Program-made: the position numbers and the translations under genes
Shown: piece by piece, positions 33,978 to 42,448 of the stretch
How the letters are laid out: each line of letters opens with the position of its first letter
Numbering within the stretch: position 1 is the first letter of the stretch
Assembly (NCBI RefSeq): GCF_035989305.1
Contig: NZ_CP108514.1
Location: 3,410,501 to 3,474,500, forward strand
Reading direction: 5' to 3'
Length of the DNA: 64,000 nt
DNA from: Streptomyces sp. NBC_01233
GTDB taxonomy: Bacteria > Actinomycetota > Actinomycetes > Streptomycetales > Streptomycetaceae
Notes under the pieces: generated by a model
The model's input: only the letters and a program-made list of their open reading frames with translations
Told to the model about the DNA's origin: nothing
Databases searched by the model: none

Positions 33978-36191
33978 CTAGCGCCGCCTTCCGATGAATC
34001 CCGAACCGTTGTTGAGGCCGTCGTTGTAGGCCGCCTTGCCATCCCGCTGGAGCACGCCCTCGAACTGTCCCGTGCCGCTGTCCAGGTCCAGTTGGGTGCC
34101 CGGCGGGAACTTGTCGGTGACGGCCTGCCTCAGCATGGCGTTGACAGTGTCCTGCCCGGCCGAGAACTGAGAGGCGAGATTCCCTCGGGTCTCCTTGTCC
34201 ACCTGCGAATTGAGATTGTTCAAGTACTCGGTCGTGCCGATGTCCACGAGCCGCTGAAGCGTGTCTCCGGCCAGGGGGATGCCAGTGACCGGAGCGCCGA
34301 TCATGTGGTACTGCATCATCTTGTTCCAGCCGTTGGCGCTCTTCTCGTCCTCGCCCTTCTGGAAGATGACATCGGCCCGGATCGCGTCCATCGTGCCCAG
34401 TGCCCGGTTGGACTCGGCAACGAAGCTGCCCAGTTCGGCACTGCCGGGAGCGTCCTTCCGGACGAAGGCCGCTCCGTCGTGCTTGTTGATCTCCTGGGCC
34501 GTGTACGTCGTCTGCGCGTCGAGCATCTGCCCGAAGGCACGGGGGTCCTCCCCAATCGCCCGCATCACGGGGACCAGGTCCTTCTGCGGAATGTCGAGCC
34601 CGCTGTAGCTCGTCCTGGTGTCCACGTCCTTGCCCAGGATCTGGTGCACGTCACCCGCGTAGTCGGCGAACATGCCGCCCATGGAGCTGCGCAGTCCGGC
34701 CGGCATCTCGGACGGGTCGTCCGCGATGCCGTGCCCGTACGCCATCACGGTCTGAGAGAAGATCGCCGCCTGGACCGGGTCGTGCTTGGCCGGTATCTCC
34801 GGGACCGGGATGCCGGGGGCGTGTCCGGTTGCGGCGGCCTCCAGGGCGGCGCCGAACTGGGTGCGGGCGGATGTCTTGAGCAGATCGGCCGGCATCTTGT
34901 TCTCGACGTCGCCGCCGGGCCAGTCGCGGTCCTTGAGGAAGTAGTTCAGGTTGTCGCCGTGGGCCGGGTCGAAGTAGGCCGTGGACGCCTCGGGGTTGCG
35001 GCTGAAGGCCTTCATCAGGCCGCCCATGGGGTCTTCCTGGGTGCCGACCCAGTTCTTGTCCATGCCCTCGTAGGGGTGCTTGGTGTGGGTCTCCCAGTCG
35101 CGGATCGAGTTGCCGACCGAGGAGAGGAAGGCTCCGTCGTACTTGGCGTCGCCGGCGCCCATCATCTTGGTGAGGACCCCGTAGCCGTGTGCCCCGCCCT
35201 GGATCGAGCCCGGGTGCTGCGCCGGCAGGTCGTTGCCGTTGCGGGCGAGTTCCAGGAGGCGGTCGGTCCACGGGGTGTGGGAGCCGGTGACCGGGCCCAT
35301 GAAGGGGCCGAGGGGTGCGCCGGGGGCGGTGGCCGTGGCGACGGTGCCGGAGAGGGCGTTGAGCAGTCGGGTTTCGGCGCCGGATATCTGGCCGTCGCGG
35401 CCGCCGCCCTCCAGGTTGGCGGCCAGCAGGAGCAGTGCCTCCTGGTCCGTGCGGCCCGCGAAGTCGAGGTGGGTGAGCAGCTCCGCGCTGAACGCGGGAG
35501 AGTTCTTGCCGCGTTCGGTGAGTTCGAGGAGCCGGGACCGCTCCTTGTCGTCCAGGTGGTCGACCCGGGTGAGGAGCTTGGCGGCCTCCTGGGCGTCCTT
35601 GCGGTCCTGGGCGTCCTTCTCTCCCTGGCGGGCCTTCGCCGCGTCCTGGAGGGAGTTGTAGTCGGTGCTGCCGAAGTCGTTCGGGTGGTCCTTGATCAGG
35701 CTGCGCAAACCCCAGGCGCAGAGCTGGTCCGCATCGGCGGCCCGACCCAGGATGGCTTCGAGCCGTTGCCGCAGGGCGTCGAAGTCCGCCTGGGTGGCGA
35801 GTGGTTCGGCGCTGTCCTTGCTGCGCCGGTCGGGGTGGACGCGGTGGCTCAGCACACCGTTCGGGTAGATGGTGATCCCCGGCGGCGGGGTCTCGTAGGC
35901 CGTCTTCAGTTCGGTCTTGGCCGCCTTGATCTTCTCGGCCGCGTCCTTGAGGAGGTCGCGGACGCTCTCCGCCTCGGTGACGGCGTCGCCGAACTCCTTG
36001 GCGGTCTTGGCTATGAACGGCTGCGTGACCGTGGCGTTCTCACCCCGCCACACGGCTCCGTCGGCGCGGGTCTTCATCGCGCCGGCCTCGGTGCGCAGCT
36101 GTTCGAGGCGGGTGATCATCTGCGTCCAGTCGGTGACTGCGGTGTCCAGGGGCTCCAGGTTGATGTTCAGGAGCTGCTCGAACGTCGGCAT
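33978..36191 (-). CDS. Large T7SS-associated protein with WXG-like N-terminal helices (737 aa)
   Basis: The N-terminal 110 residues are helical and resemble a WXG/LXG-type hairpin (LEQLRTEAGAMKTRADGAVW, AVTEAESVRDLLKDAAEKIK). The middle region (about 140-640) contains SGAETRLLNALSGTV, KMMGAGDAKYDGAFLSSVGN and a mostly helical region seen in uncharacterised Streptomyces proteins (DUF6571-like from memory). No signal peptide, nuclease or protease motif is evident. It starts 10 bp behind the small WXG-like gene, the arrangement of a type VII secretion substrate with its small partner. Could be an effector or a secretion-chaperone scaffold. Confidence 0.75.
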   Translation of the reverse strand: MPTFEQLLNINLEPLDTAVTDWTQMITRLEQLRTEAGAMKTRADGAVWRGENATVTQPFIAKTAKEFGDAVTEAESVRDLLKDAAEKIKAAKTELKTAYETPPPGITIYPNGVLSHRVHPDRRSKDSAEPLATQADFDALRQRLEAILGRAADADQLCAWGLRSLIKDHPNDFGSTDYNSLQDAAKARQGEKDAQDRKDAQEAAKLLTRVDHLDDKERSRLLELTERGKNSPAFSAELLTHLDFAGRTDQEALLLLAANLEGGGRDGQISGAETRLLNALSGTVATATAPGAPLGPFMGPVTGSHTPWTDRLLELARNGNDLPAQHPGSIQGGAHGYGVLTKMMGAGDAKYDGAFLSSVGNSIRDWETHTKHPYEGMDKNWVGTQEDPMGGLMKAFSRNPEASTAYFDPAHGDNLNYFLKDRDWPGGDVENKMPADLLKTSARTQFGAALEAAATGHAPGIPVPEIPAKHDPVQAAIFSQTVMAYGHGIADDPSEMPAGLRSSMGGMFADYAGDVHQILGKDVDTRTSYSGLDIPQKDLVPVMRAIGEDPRAFGQMLDAQTTYTAQEINKHDGAAFVRKDAPGSAELGSFVAESNRALGTMDAIRADVIFQKGEDEKSANGWNKMMQYHMIGAPVTGIPLAGDTLQRLVDIGTTEYLNNLNSQVDKETRGNLASQFSAGQDTVNAMLRQAVTDKFPPGTQLDLDSGTGQFEGVLQRDGKAAYNDGLNNGSGFIGRRR

Positions 36192-36201
36192 TGCGGCTCC
36201 C

Positions 36202-36645
36202 TCACTTGAAGAGTTCGTTGATCCTGGACGCGCTCAGGGACTTGAGGCCCGTCTCGATCCACTGATCCGTCGCCTGGTTGCTCGATGCGCTGTACTCCAG
36301 GTGGTTCGAGATGTGCGCGCACGCCTGCTTCAGGGTGGTGACCTGCGTGTCCCACACCCCGTTCAGCTCGGCCAGGGCGCCGCCCATGTCGAATCCGCTG
36401 CCCTTGAGTCCCGTCGCGGCGGCCTCGCTGCCCGCCTTCGCGTGCTTGCCGGCCCCGTCCATCCCGTTGAAGAGCTGGTACGCGTCGTGGCCGATCCGGC
36501 CCAGGTCGTCGGCGTGGACGATGTAGTCGGCGGTGCCCGGACCGCCTCCGTACTCCCCCGTCCCACCGGGGTCGTACGCGGGCGCACTGTTCAGCCTCAT
36601 TAACGCTTCGCTCTTGTGCTGCTGCCACTCCTCGCTGAACGACAC
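36202..36645 (-). CDS. WXG100-like small protein (147 aa)
   Basis: Small, signal-less, helical protein preceding the 737-aa gene. It starts at a GTG (36645; FSEEWQQHKSEALMRLNS) with GGGGGA upstream. The central Gly-rich part contains IVHADDLGRIGHDAYQLFNG and the C-terminal half GVWDTQVTTLKQACAHISNH, an amphipathic helix with a WxT/WXG-like turn at VWDTQ. It looks like an ESX-type partner, but the exact WXG motif is not present, so the family call is tentative. First gene of a four-gene minus-strand operon. Confidence 0.7.
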   Translation of the reverse strand: MSFSEEWQQHKSEALMRLNSAPAYDPGGTGEYGGGPGTADYIVHADDLGRIGHDAYQLFNGMDGAGKHAKAGSEAAATGLKGSGFDMGGALAELNGVWDTQVTTLKQACAHISNHLEYSASSNQATDQWIETGLKSLSASRINELFK

Positions 36646-36791
36646 GCGAGTCCCCCGCTTCAGTCCGTTCGAACACGTCAGCGTCGGCACGGTACACAAA
36701 CCGGCCGTCCCCGAACGGCGGGATGATCACTTCATACGGGTTCCGTACGCGGAACTTGCGCCATGCCCCCCCAGGGCAGCCCGGCGGGTCA

Positions 36792-36834
36792 CCGCGGGCG
36801 TCGCCTGCACCCCCGTGACAGGCGACGCCCGCGG
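36792..36834 (-). terminator. 16-bp hairpin terminator of the hexosaminidase gene
   Basis: CCGCGGGCGTCGCCTG (36792-36807) and CAGGCGACGCCCGCGG (36819-36834) pair perfectly around CACCCCCGTGA, 61 bp past the stop of the minus-strand hexosaminidase gene. A short CTAGAA/TTCTAG inverted repeat (36879-36895) also abuts that stop. Confidence 0.8.
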
Positions 36835-36895
36835 CATTCAAGTGTGTTCCTCCGCAAGGTCAGTTGTGGAGGTGATTTCTAGAAATGTATTCTAG

Positions 36896-38494
36896 TTACC
36901 TCGCCCATGGAACGTCCGGGTCCCGGTAGAAGCCGATGCCCTGCGCATCGAGGCGGGGCTGCTGCGCCGCCAGGCGGCGGCTGTACGAGGTCCAGTCCAG
37001 CGAGCCCGCCGGGGACCAGCCGAGCTCCGCCAGGCCCAGGACCCGCGGGAACGCCATCAGCTCCCAGTCGGCCCGCGTCGCGACGTTCTCCGTCCACAGC
37101 GGGGCCTCCACGCCCAGGACGGCGGACTCCGGGACCCCGGCCAGGTAGGACCCCGGGTTCCAGGAGTACGCCCGCCGCACCGGTACGTACCCGGCCCACG
37201 CCAGCCCCGGCTTCGTCGCCGCCTCGTACTTCATGTCCAGATACAGCCGGTCCGCCGGCGACAGGACCAGCCGGTGCCCGGCCTTGGCCGCCGCCACCAC
37301 GGCCGCCCGGTCCGCGGCCGGGGTCTTGTCGTGTCCCCAGTACTGCAGCACCGCCCCCTGCGCCGGCCGCGCCGCCGCCAGCTGGTGCCAGGCCACCACC
37401 GTCTTCCCGTACCGGCCCACCACCGCCTGTGCACGGTCCATGAAGGACGCATAGTCCGCCGCCGGCGTCACGTGCGCCTCGTCGCCGCCGATGTGCAGGT
37501 AGCGGCCCGGGGTCAGCGCCGCCAGCTCGCCGAGCACCTCGTCGATGAACTCGTACGTCCGCTCCTTGCCGACGCACAGCGAGCTGAAGCCCACCTTCGT
37601 CCCGATGTACCGGTCCGGGGCCTTCCCGTCGCAGTTCAGTTCGGCGTAGGAGGCGAGCGCCGCGTTCACGTGCCCCGGCATGTCGATCTCCGGGACCACG
37701 TCCACGTACCGCTCCCCCGCGTAGGCCACCAGCTCCCGGTACTCGTCCTTCGTCCAGTGCCCGCCGGGACCGCCGCCGACCTCGCCGGCGCCCCCGTACT
37801 CCGCCAGCCGCGGCCAGGAGTCGACCGCGAGCCGCCACCCCTGGTCGTCGGTCAGGTGCAGGTGCAGCGTGTTGACCTTGTACTGGGCGAGCTGGTCCAC
37901 GTACCGCTTGACCTGCTCCACCGAGAAGAAGTGCCGCGCGATGTCGACCATCGCCCCCCGGTACGCGAAGCGCGGCCGGTCCGTGACCGTCCCGCCCGGC
38001 ACCGTCCCGGAACCGGTCACCGGCACCAGCTGCCGCAGTGTCTGCCCCGCGCGGAAGAGCCCGGCCGGGGTCCGCGCGGTGAGGGTGATCCCGCCGGGGC
38101 CGGACTCCAGCCGGTACCCCTCTTCCCCCAGTCCTTCGGCCTCCTCGTCGATCCTGAGCCGGATCCCGTCCCCCTGCGCCCCGTCGACCACCGGCAGCGG
38201 CAGGCCGCTCGGGCCGCGCAGCTGCTCCGCGAGGAGCTCGCCCACCCGGCGGACCTCCTCGCCCGCCCCCCGGCCGGTACGGATGACCGTGCCGGCCCCG
38301 AAGGAGTAGCCGGGCCCTTCGGCTCGCGCGGAGTGCGGCGCCGGCAGCAGCCGCTCGAAGGGGGCGAGGGCCGCGGGCGGATCGTCGCCGGGTCTGGCGT
38401 CGTCCCCGTGGGCGGCGGTGCAGGAAACGGAACCACCGAGGACGCCGAGGGCGAGGAGGGTGCCGAGCGTGCGTCGCAGTCGCAGGACTCTCAT
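36896..38494 (-). CDS. GH20 beta-N-acetylhexosaminidase lipoprotein (532 aa)
   Basis: Releases terminal GlcNAc from chitin or peptidoglycan fragments outside the cell. ATG at 38494 gives an Arg-rich n-region, hydrophobic core and lipobox GSVSC (Cys25). Domain 2 (about 45-170) precedes the GH20 barrel (from about 175): RGAMVDIARHFF, HLHLTDDQGWRL and the substrate-assisted catalytic pair Asp338-Glu339 in HIGGDEAHVT. C-terminal VEAPLWTENV and SWNPGSYL are also typical. A longer open frame upstream overlaps the DUF4429 gene and is rejected. Confidence 0.93.
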   Translation of the reverse strand: MRVLRLRRTLGTLLALGVLGGSVSCTAAHGDDARPGDDPPAALAPFERLLPAPHSARAEGPGYSFGAGTVIRTGRGAGEEVRRVGELLAEQLRGPSGLPLPVVDGAQGDGIRLRIDEEAEGLGEEGYRLESGPGGITLTARTPAGLFRAGQTLRQLVPVTGSGTVPGGTVTDRPRFAYRGAMVDIARHFFSVEQVKRYVDQLAQYKVNTLHLHLTDDQGWRLAVDSWPRLAEYGGAGEVGGGPGGHWTKDEYRELVAYAGERYVDVVPEIDMPGHVNAALASYAELNCDGKAPDRYIGTKVGFSSLCVGKERTYEFIDEVLGELAALTPGRYLHIGGDEAHVTPAADYASFMDRAQAVVGRYGKTVVAWHQLAAARPAQGAVLQYWGHDKTPAADRAAVVAAAKAGHRLVLSPADRLYLDMKYEAATKPGLAWAGYVPVRRAYSWNPGSYLAGVPESAVLGVEAPLWTENVATRADWELMAFPRVLGLAELGWSPAGSLDWTSYSRRLAAQQPRLDAQGIGFYRDPDVPWAR

Positions 38495-38545
38495 GGCCCA
38501 GGTATAGGCCAACTGGCCCGTCTCCGACGATGGGAGAATCGCCGG

Positions 38546-39430
38546 ATGGCGGAAATCATCCAGAAGGACGGCACTTGGAGCTTCGACGGGGACGCGGTGC
38601 GCATCGTGCCGGGCCGCGACAAGGGGGTGGCGCTGTTGCGGCAGACCCTCGGCGAGGTGGTCGTACCGCTGCGCGCGCTCGCGGGGATCTCGTACGAGCC
38701 GAGCCGCAAGGCGGGCCGGCTCCGGCTGCGGCTGCGTGACGGCGCGGACCCACTGCTCCAGGTGACGGGCGGACGCCTGCCGGAGGCCTCCGACCCGTAC
38801 CGGCTGACCGTGGAGTCGGACCGCAGCGGGGTCGCGGAGTACTTCGTCGACGAGGTCCGCAACGCCCTGCTGCTGGACCAGGTGGACCCCGGCCCGGTGG
38901 ACACGTACCTGCTGCCGGGGCCGCCGGTGCCGATCGCGGTGGGCGCGGGCGACGGGACGGCGGCCTTCGACGGCGACCGGGTGGCCCTGGACTGGAACTG
39001 GACCACGGAGGAGGCCAAGCGCTCCGCAGGGCCGCGGGAATTCCGGATCGCCGACCTGCGCTCGGTGGAGTGGTCCCCGTCGAAGGGCCTGGAGAACGGC
39101 TGGCTGCGCTTCACCCTGACGGGTGCCCCGCCGGCCCCGGCACCCAAGTACGACCCGCACACCGTGGAGCTCTTCGGCTTCAAGAAGGACCCGCTGATGG
39201 CGCTGGTCGCGGCGGCCGTGGCCGTACGGATGCCCCACCCGACGGCGCCCCCGGAGGGCCCGGCCGACGTCGTCGCCGCGCCCGCGGAGCTCTCCTCGGC
39301 GGGCGCCCCCGCCGAGGACCACGACGCCCTGCTGCGGCGGCTGCGCGAGCTGGGCGATCTGCACCAGGCGGGGGTCCTGACGGCCGAGGAGTTCACCGCG
39401 GCGAAACAGGCCGTTTTGCAGCGTTTTTAA
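38546..39430 (+). CDS. DUF4429/SHOCT protein (294 aa)
   Basis: Two DUF4429 units, MAEIIQKDGTWSFDGDAVRI (about 1-120) and DGTAAFDGDRVALDWNWTTE (about 135-240), are followed by a C-terminal SHOCT helix pair (LLRRLRELGDLHQAGVLTAE, then EFTAAKQAVLQRF). This domain combination is common and uncharacterised in Streptomyces; SHOCT is thought to mediate oligomerisation or nucleic-acid contacts. ATG at 38546, divergent from the hexosaminidase gene with 51 bp between starts. Two hairpins follow it. Confidence 0.85.
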   Translation: MAEIIQKDGTWSFDGDAVRIVPGRDKGVALLRQTLGEVVVPLRALAGISYEPSRKAGRLRLRLRDGADPLLQVTGGRLPEASDPYRLTVESDRSGVAEYFVDEVRNALLLDQVDPGPVDTYLLPGPPVPIAVGAGDGTAAFDGDRVALDWNWTTEEAKRSAGPREFRIADLRSVEWSPSKGLENGWLRFTLTGAPPAPAPKYDPHTVELFGFKKDPLMALVAAAVAVRMPHPTAPPEGPADVVAAPAELSSAGAPAEDHDALLRRLRELGDLHQAGVLTAEEFTAAKQAVLQRF

Positions 39431-39445
39431 CCGGACCGACGCATT

Positions 39446-39493
39446 CCCTGGTCCAGACCAGGGGGATCCTGCCCGATTTCGGGCAGGATCTTT
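39446..39493 (+). terminator. Tandem hairpin terminators after the DUF4429 gene
   Basis: CCCTGGTC/GACCAGGG (39446-39463, 2-base loop) is followed by GATCCTGCCCG/CGGGCAGGATC (39465-39490, loop ATTT) and TTTG. The second is a good rho-independent terminator, 34 bp past the stop. Confidence 0.85.
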
Positions 39494-39526
39494 GCGTTCG
39501 GCGCCGTTAGCCGACAATATCTACGA

Positions 39527-39802
39527 GTGCTCGATCGCCGCCCGTCGCATGACGACCTCGTCGACCACCTGGTGCGCAGCACCGCGCTGCAGCGCGGCGA
39601 GGCCGCCCGGGTGGTGCTCGACGTGCTCGCCTACTTCGACGAGACGACCGAGGAGTTCGTCCGCCGCCGCCACCGGGAACTGCAGTCCGGCGGAGCGGTC
39701 AACGCGGAGATCTTCGAGCGGATCGCGGCCGAGCTGCCGCACCGCGCCGTGGCGCCTCCGGAGCTCTCGCTCCGGCAGCTGCGCCGCATCGTCTACGGCT
39801 GA
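39527..39802 (+). CDS. Small conserved hypothetical protein upstream of glmS (91 aa)
   Basis: Acidic/basic alternating helical protein, MLDRRPSHDDLVDHLVRSTA to ELSLRQLRRIVYG, no signal or membrane segment. GTG start at 39527 has no ribosome site; a -10-like ACAATATCT lies just upstream, so the message may be leaderless. It ends 65 bp before glmS and may be cotranscribed. Function unknown. Confidence 0.7.
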   Translation: MLDRRPSHDDLVDHLVRSTALQRGEAARVVLDVLAYFDETTEEFVRRRHRELQSGGAVNAEIFERIAAELPHRAVAPPELSLRQLRRIVYG

Positions 39803-39867
39803 GCCGGCGGCCGCGGGCGCGGCTGCGGGCGAGTACACGAACCGAACTTCAGGAGGGGCAAAACCGT

Positions 39868-41685
39868 ATGTGCGGAATCGTCGGTTACATCGGCAAGCGT
39901 GACGTGGCACCGCTGCTGCTGGAGGGCCTGCAGCGGCTGGAGTACCGCGGGTACGACTCCGCGGGCATCGTCGTGAACAGCCCGAAGGCGTCCACCCTGA
40001 AGGTGGTCAAGGCCAAGGGCCGCGTCCGCGAGCTGGAGTCCCGCGTCCCCAAGCGCTTCACCGGCACCACCGGCATCGCGCACACCCGCTGGGCCACGCA
40101 CGGCGCCCCGAGCGACATCAACTCGCACCCGCACCTCGACGCCGAGAACAAGGTCGCCGTCGTCCACAACGGCATCGTCGACAACGCCTCCGAGCTGCGC
40201 GCCAAGCTCGAGGCCGACGGCGTCGTCTTCGTGTCGGAGACCGACACCGAGGTCATCGTCCACCTGATCGCCCGCTCCGAGGCCGACTCCCTGGAGGAGA
40301 AGGTCCGCGAGGCCGTCAAGGCGATCGAGGGCACCTACGGCATCGCCGTCATGCACGCCGACTTCGCCGACCGCATCGTCGTCGCCCGCAACGGCTCCCC
40401 GGTCGTCCTGGGCATCGGCGAGAAGGAGATGTTCGTCGCCTCGGACGTCGCCGCCCTGGTCGCGCACACCCGCCAGGTCGTCACCCTCGACGACGGCGAG
40501 ATGGCCACCCTCAAGGCCGACGACTTCCGCACCTACACCACCAGCGGTGCCACCACCACCGCCACGCCGGAGACCGTGGAGTGGGAGGCCGCCTCCTACG
40601 ACATGGGCGGCCACGACACGTACATGCACAAGGAGATCTCCGAGCAGCCCGACGCGGTCGACCGCGTGCTGCGCGGCCGGATCGACGACCGCTTCAACAC
40701 CGTGCACCTGGGCGGCCTGAACCTGGACCCGCGCGAGGCGCGCGGCATCCGCCGGGTCAAGATCCTCGGCTGCGGCACCTCGTACCACGCGGGCCTCATC
40801 GGCGCCGGCCTCATCGAGGGCATGGCCCGCATCCCCGCGGACGCCGAGCCGGCCTCCGAGTTCCGCTACCGCAACCCGGTCGTGGACCCCGACACCCTCT
40901 ACATCGCGGTGTCGCAGTCCGGTGAGACCTACGACGTGCTCGCGGCCGTGCAGGAGCTCAAGCGCAAGGGCGCCCGCGTCCTCGGCGTGGTCAACGTGGT
41001 CGGCTCCGCGATCGCCCGCGAGGCCGACGGCGGCGTGTACGTGCACGCCGGCCCCGAGGTCTGCGTCGTCTCCACCAAGTGCTTCACCAACACGGTCGTG
41101 GCCTTCGCGCTGCTCGCCGTGCACCTGGGCCGCATCCGCGACCTCTCGGTCACCGACGGCAAGCGGATCATCGAGGGCCTGCGCAAGCTGCCCGCGCAGA
41201 TCCAGGAGATCCTCGACGGCGAAGAGGACATCAAGAAGCTGGCCGCCGAGTTCGCCGAGGCCAAGTCGATGATGTTCATCGGCCGGGTGCGCGGCTACCC
41301 GGTGGCCCTGGAGGCCTCCCTCAAGCTGAAGGAGATCTCCTACATCCACGCCGAGGCCTACCCGGCCTCCGAGCTCAAGCACGGTCCCCTCGCCCTGATC
41401 GAGCCCTCGCTGCCGACGGTCGCGATCGTCCCGGACGACGACCTGCTCGAGAAGAACCGCGCGGCGCTGGAGGAAATCAAGGCCCGCAGCGGCCGGATCC
41501 TGGCGGTCGCCCACCGCGAGCAGGAGAAGGCGGACCACACCATCGTGGTCCCCAAGAACGAGGACGAGCTGGACCCGATCCTGATGGGCATCCCGCTCCA
41601 GCTGCTGGCGTACCACACGGCCCTGGCCATGGGCCGGGACATCGACAAGCCGCGCAACCTGGCGAAGTCGGTCACCGTCGAGTAG
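39868..41685 (+). CDS. glmS: Glutamine-fructose-6-phosphate aminotransferase (isomerizing) (605 aa)
   Basis: Makes glucosamine-6-phosphate from fructose-6-phosphate and glutamine, the entry to UDP-GlcNAc and cell-wall precursors. N-terminal class II glutaminase with Cys2 as nucleophile right after the ATG (MCGIVGYIGKRDVAPLLLEG), HTRWATHGAPSDINSHPH and VVHNGIVDNASELR. Two SIS sugar-isomerase domains follow (CGTSYHAGL and SQSGETYD; GRVRGYPVALEASLKLKEIS), and the invariant terminus ends KPRNLAKSVTVE. AGGAGGGG lies nine bases before the ATG. No glmS ribozyme-like leader is seen, as expected for actinobacteria. Confidence 0.97.
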   Translation: MCGIVGYIGKRDVAPLLLEGLQRLEYRGYDSAGIVVNSPKASTLKVVKAKGRVRELESRVPKRFTGTTGIAHTRWATHGAPSDINSHPHLDAENKVAVVHNGIVDNASELRAKLEADGVVFVSETDTEVIVHLIARSEADSLEEKVREAVKAIEGTYGIAVMHADFADRIVVARNGSPVVLGIGEKEMFVASDVAALVAHTRQVVTLDDGEMATLKADDFRTYTTSGATTTATPETVEWEAASYDMGGHDTYMHKEISEQPDAVDRVLRGRIDDRFNTVHLGGLNLDPREARGIRRVKILGCGTSYHAGLIGAGLIEGMARIPADAEPASEFRYRNPVVDPDTLYIAVSQSGETYDVLAAVQELKRKGARVLGVVNVVGSAIAREADGGVYVHAGPEVCVVSTKCFTNTVVAFALLAVHLGRIRDLSVTDGKRIIEGLRKLPAQIQEILDGEEDIKKLAAEFAEAKSMMFIGRVRGYPVALEASLKLKEISYIHAEAYPASELKHGPLALIEPSLPTVAIVPDDDLLEKNRAALEEIKARSGRILAVAHREQEKADHTIVVPKNEDELDPILMGIPLQLLAYHTALAMGRDIDKPRNLAKSVTVE

Positions 41686-41705
41686 CCGACGGCCCCCCGT
41701 CACAT

Positions 41706-41748
41706 GGATCGACCCCCGTGCGCCGTGCGCCCGGGGGTCGATCCCTTT
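41706..41748 (+). terminator. 13-bp hairpin terminator of glmS
   Basis: GGATCGACCCCCG (41706-41718) and CGGGGGTCGATCC (41732-41744) pair perfectly, followed by CTTT. Placed between convergent glmS and the acetate-channel gene. Confidence 0.85.
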
Positions 41749-41780
41749 GGATCCCTTTGGATCCCTGCGGATCCCGGTGG
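41741..41780. repeat. Four tandem 10-bp units after glmS
   Basis: ATCCCTTTGG, ATCCCTTTGG, ATCCCTGCGG and ATCCCGGTGG follow one another directly, starting in the right arm of the glmS terminator and ending three bases before the stop of the convergent gene. Likely a slippage product. Confidence 0.8.
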
Positions 41781-41783
41781 TGC

Positions 41784-42350
41784 TCAGCTCGCGGCGACCG
41801 CGCCGCGCCGGGACTTGCCGACGGCCATCGGCCAGTGCGCCAGGGCCGCGGTGGCCCCGTACCAGGCCAGCAGTCCGGACACGGCGGCGACCCAGCCGCC
41901 CGCCTTGGCGAGCCCGCCGCTGTCCATGAACGAACCTACCGCCAGCAGGACGAGCGACAGGGTCAGCAGGCCGTAGACGCCCTGGCCGAACAGACCGCTC
42001 GCGGCGGCGACCGCAAGGGTCAGCGCGAGCATCGCGAACAGGACAAGAAACGTTCCGGCGGCTTCGTCCGAGACCGAAGCGCCCGCGCCCTTGGCCCACG
42101 TGAACCAGAAGATGCCGAGGCCCGCGAACGCGGTGCCGTTGAACCCGTTGCCGCCGCGGTACTCAAGGAGCCCGAGGAGGAACAGGGCCGCGCCGCCGAC
42201 GTACATCGCGAGCGACACGGAACTGGCAGCGGACACGCCGTCGATGACACCGGTGTGGCCGATACCGAATGCGAGAAGGGTGAGACCCAGGGCGATGTTC
42301 CCGAGGGTCGAAGTCGAGGCCGTGCTTCCCGCAGAGACACCATTGTCCAC
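41784..42350 (-). CDS. GPR1/FUN34/YaaH (SatP) acetate transporter (188 aa)
   Basis: Six predicted membrane helices (starting NIALGLTLLAFGIGHTGVID and GGAALFLLGLLEYRGGNGFN, ending GGWVAAVSGLLAWYGATAAL), the layout of the acetate/succinate channel family. The family's N-terminal helix begins NIALGLTLLAFG here rather than the commoner NPAPLGL. GTG start at 42350 with AGGGAG seven bases upstream. Expected to move acetate (and possibly other short acids) across the cytoplasmic membrane. No operon partner. Confidence 0.88.
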   Translation of the reverse strand: MDNGVSAGSTASTSTLGNIALGLTLLAFGIGHTGVIDGVSAASSVSLAMYVGGAALFLLGLLEYRGGNGFNGTAFAGLGIFWFTWAKGAGASVSDEAAGTFLVLFAMLALTLAVAAASGLFGQGVYGLLTLSLVLLAVGSFMDSGGLAKAGGWVAAVSGLLAWYGATAALAHWPMAVGKSRRGAVAAS

Positions 42351-42448
42351 GGCGGGCTCCCTTCGATCTGCAGTTGTTTGCTGCGTCCCAGCAGCATTTA
42401 TCTACCCTTTACACGAGGGCACAACCGCACAATCGACTTAACAGGGGG

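Noticed and set aside
32991..36209. 1072-aa plus-strand frame opposite the T7SS-like genes
   Set aside because: Antisense to three genes with coherent domains and ribosome sites; composition is typical of an antisense frame.
28007..37000. Prophage or integrative element spanning the accessory region
   Set aside because: No integrase, phage structural genes, tRNA-linked attachment repeats or conjugation genes are seen; the hairpin repeats at 28058/28900 bracket only vapBC.
36896..39517. Longer (873-aa) start for the hexosaminidase
   Set aside because: The extension is antisense to the DUF4429 gene, and the lipoprotein signal starts at 38494.
39803..39867. glmS ribozyme upstream of glmS
   Set aside because: The 65-bp gap is too short and has no ribozyme-like structure; the ribozyme is a Firmicutes feature.
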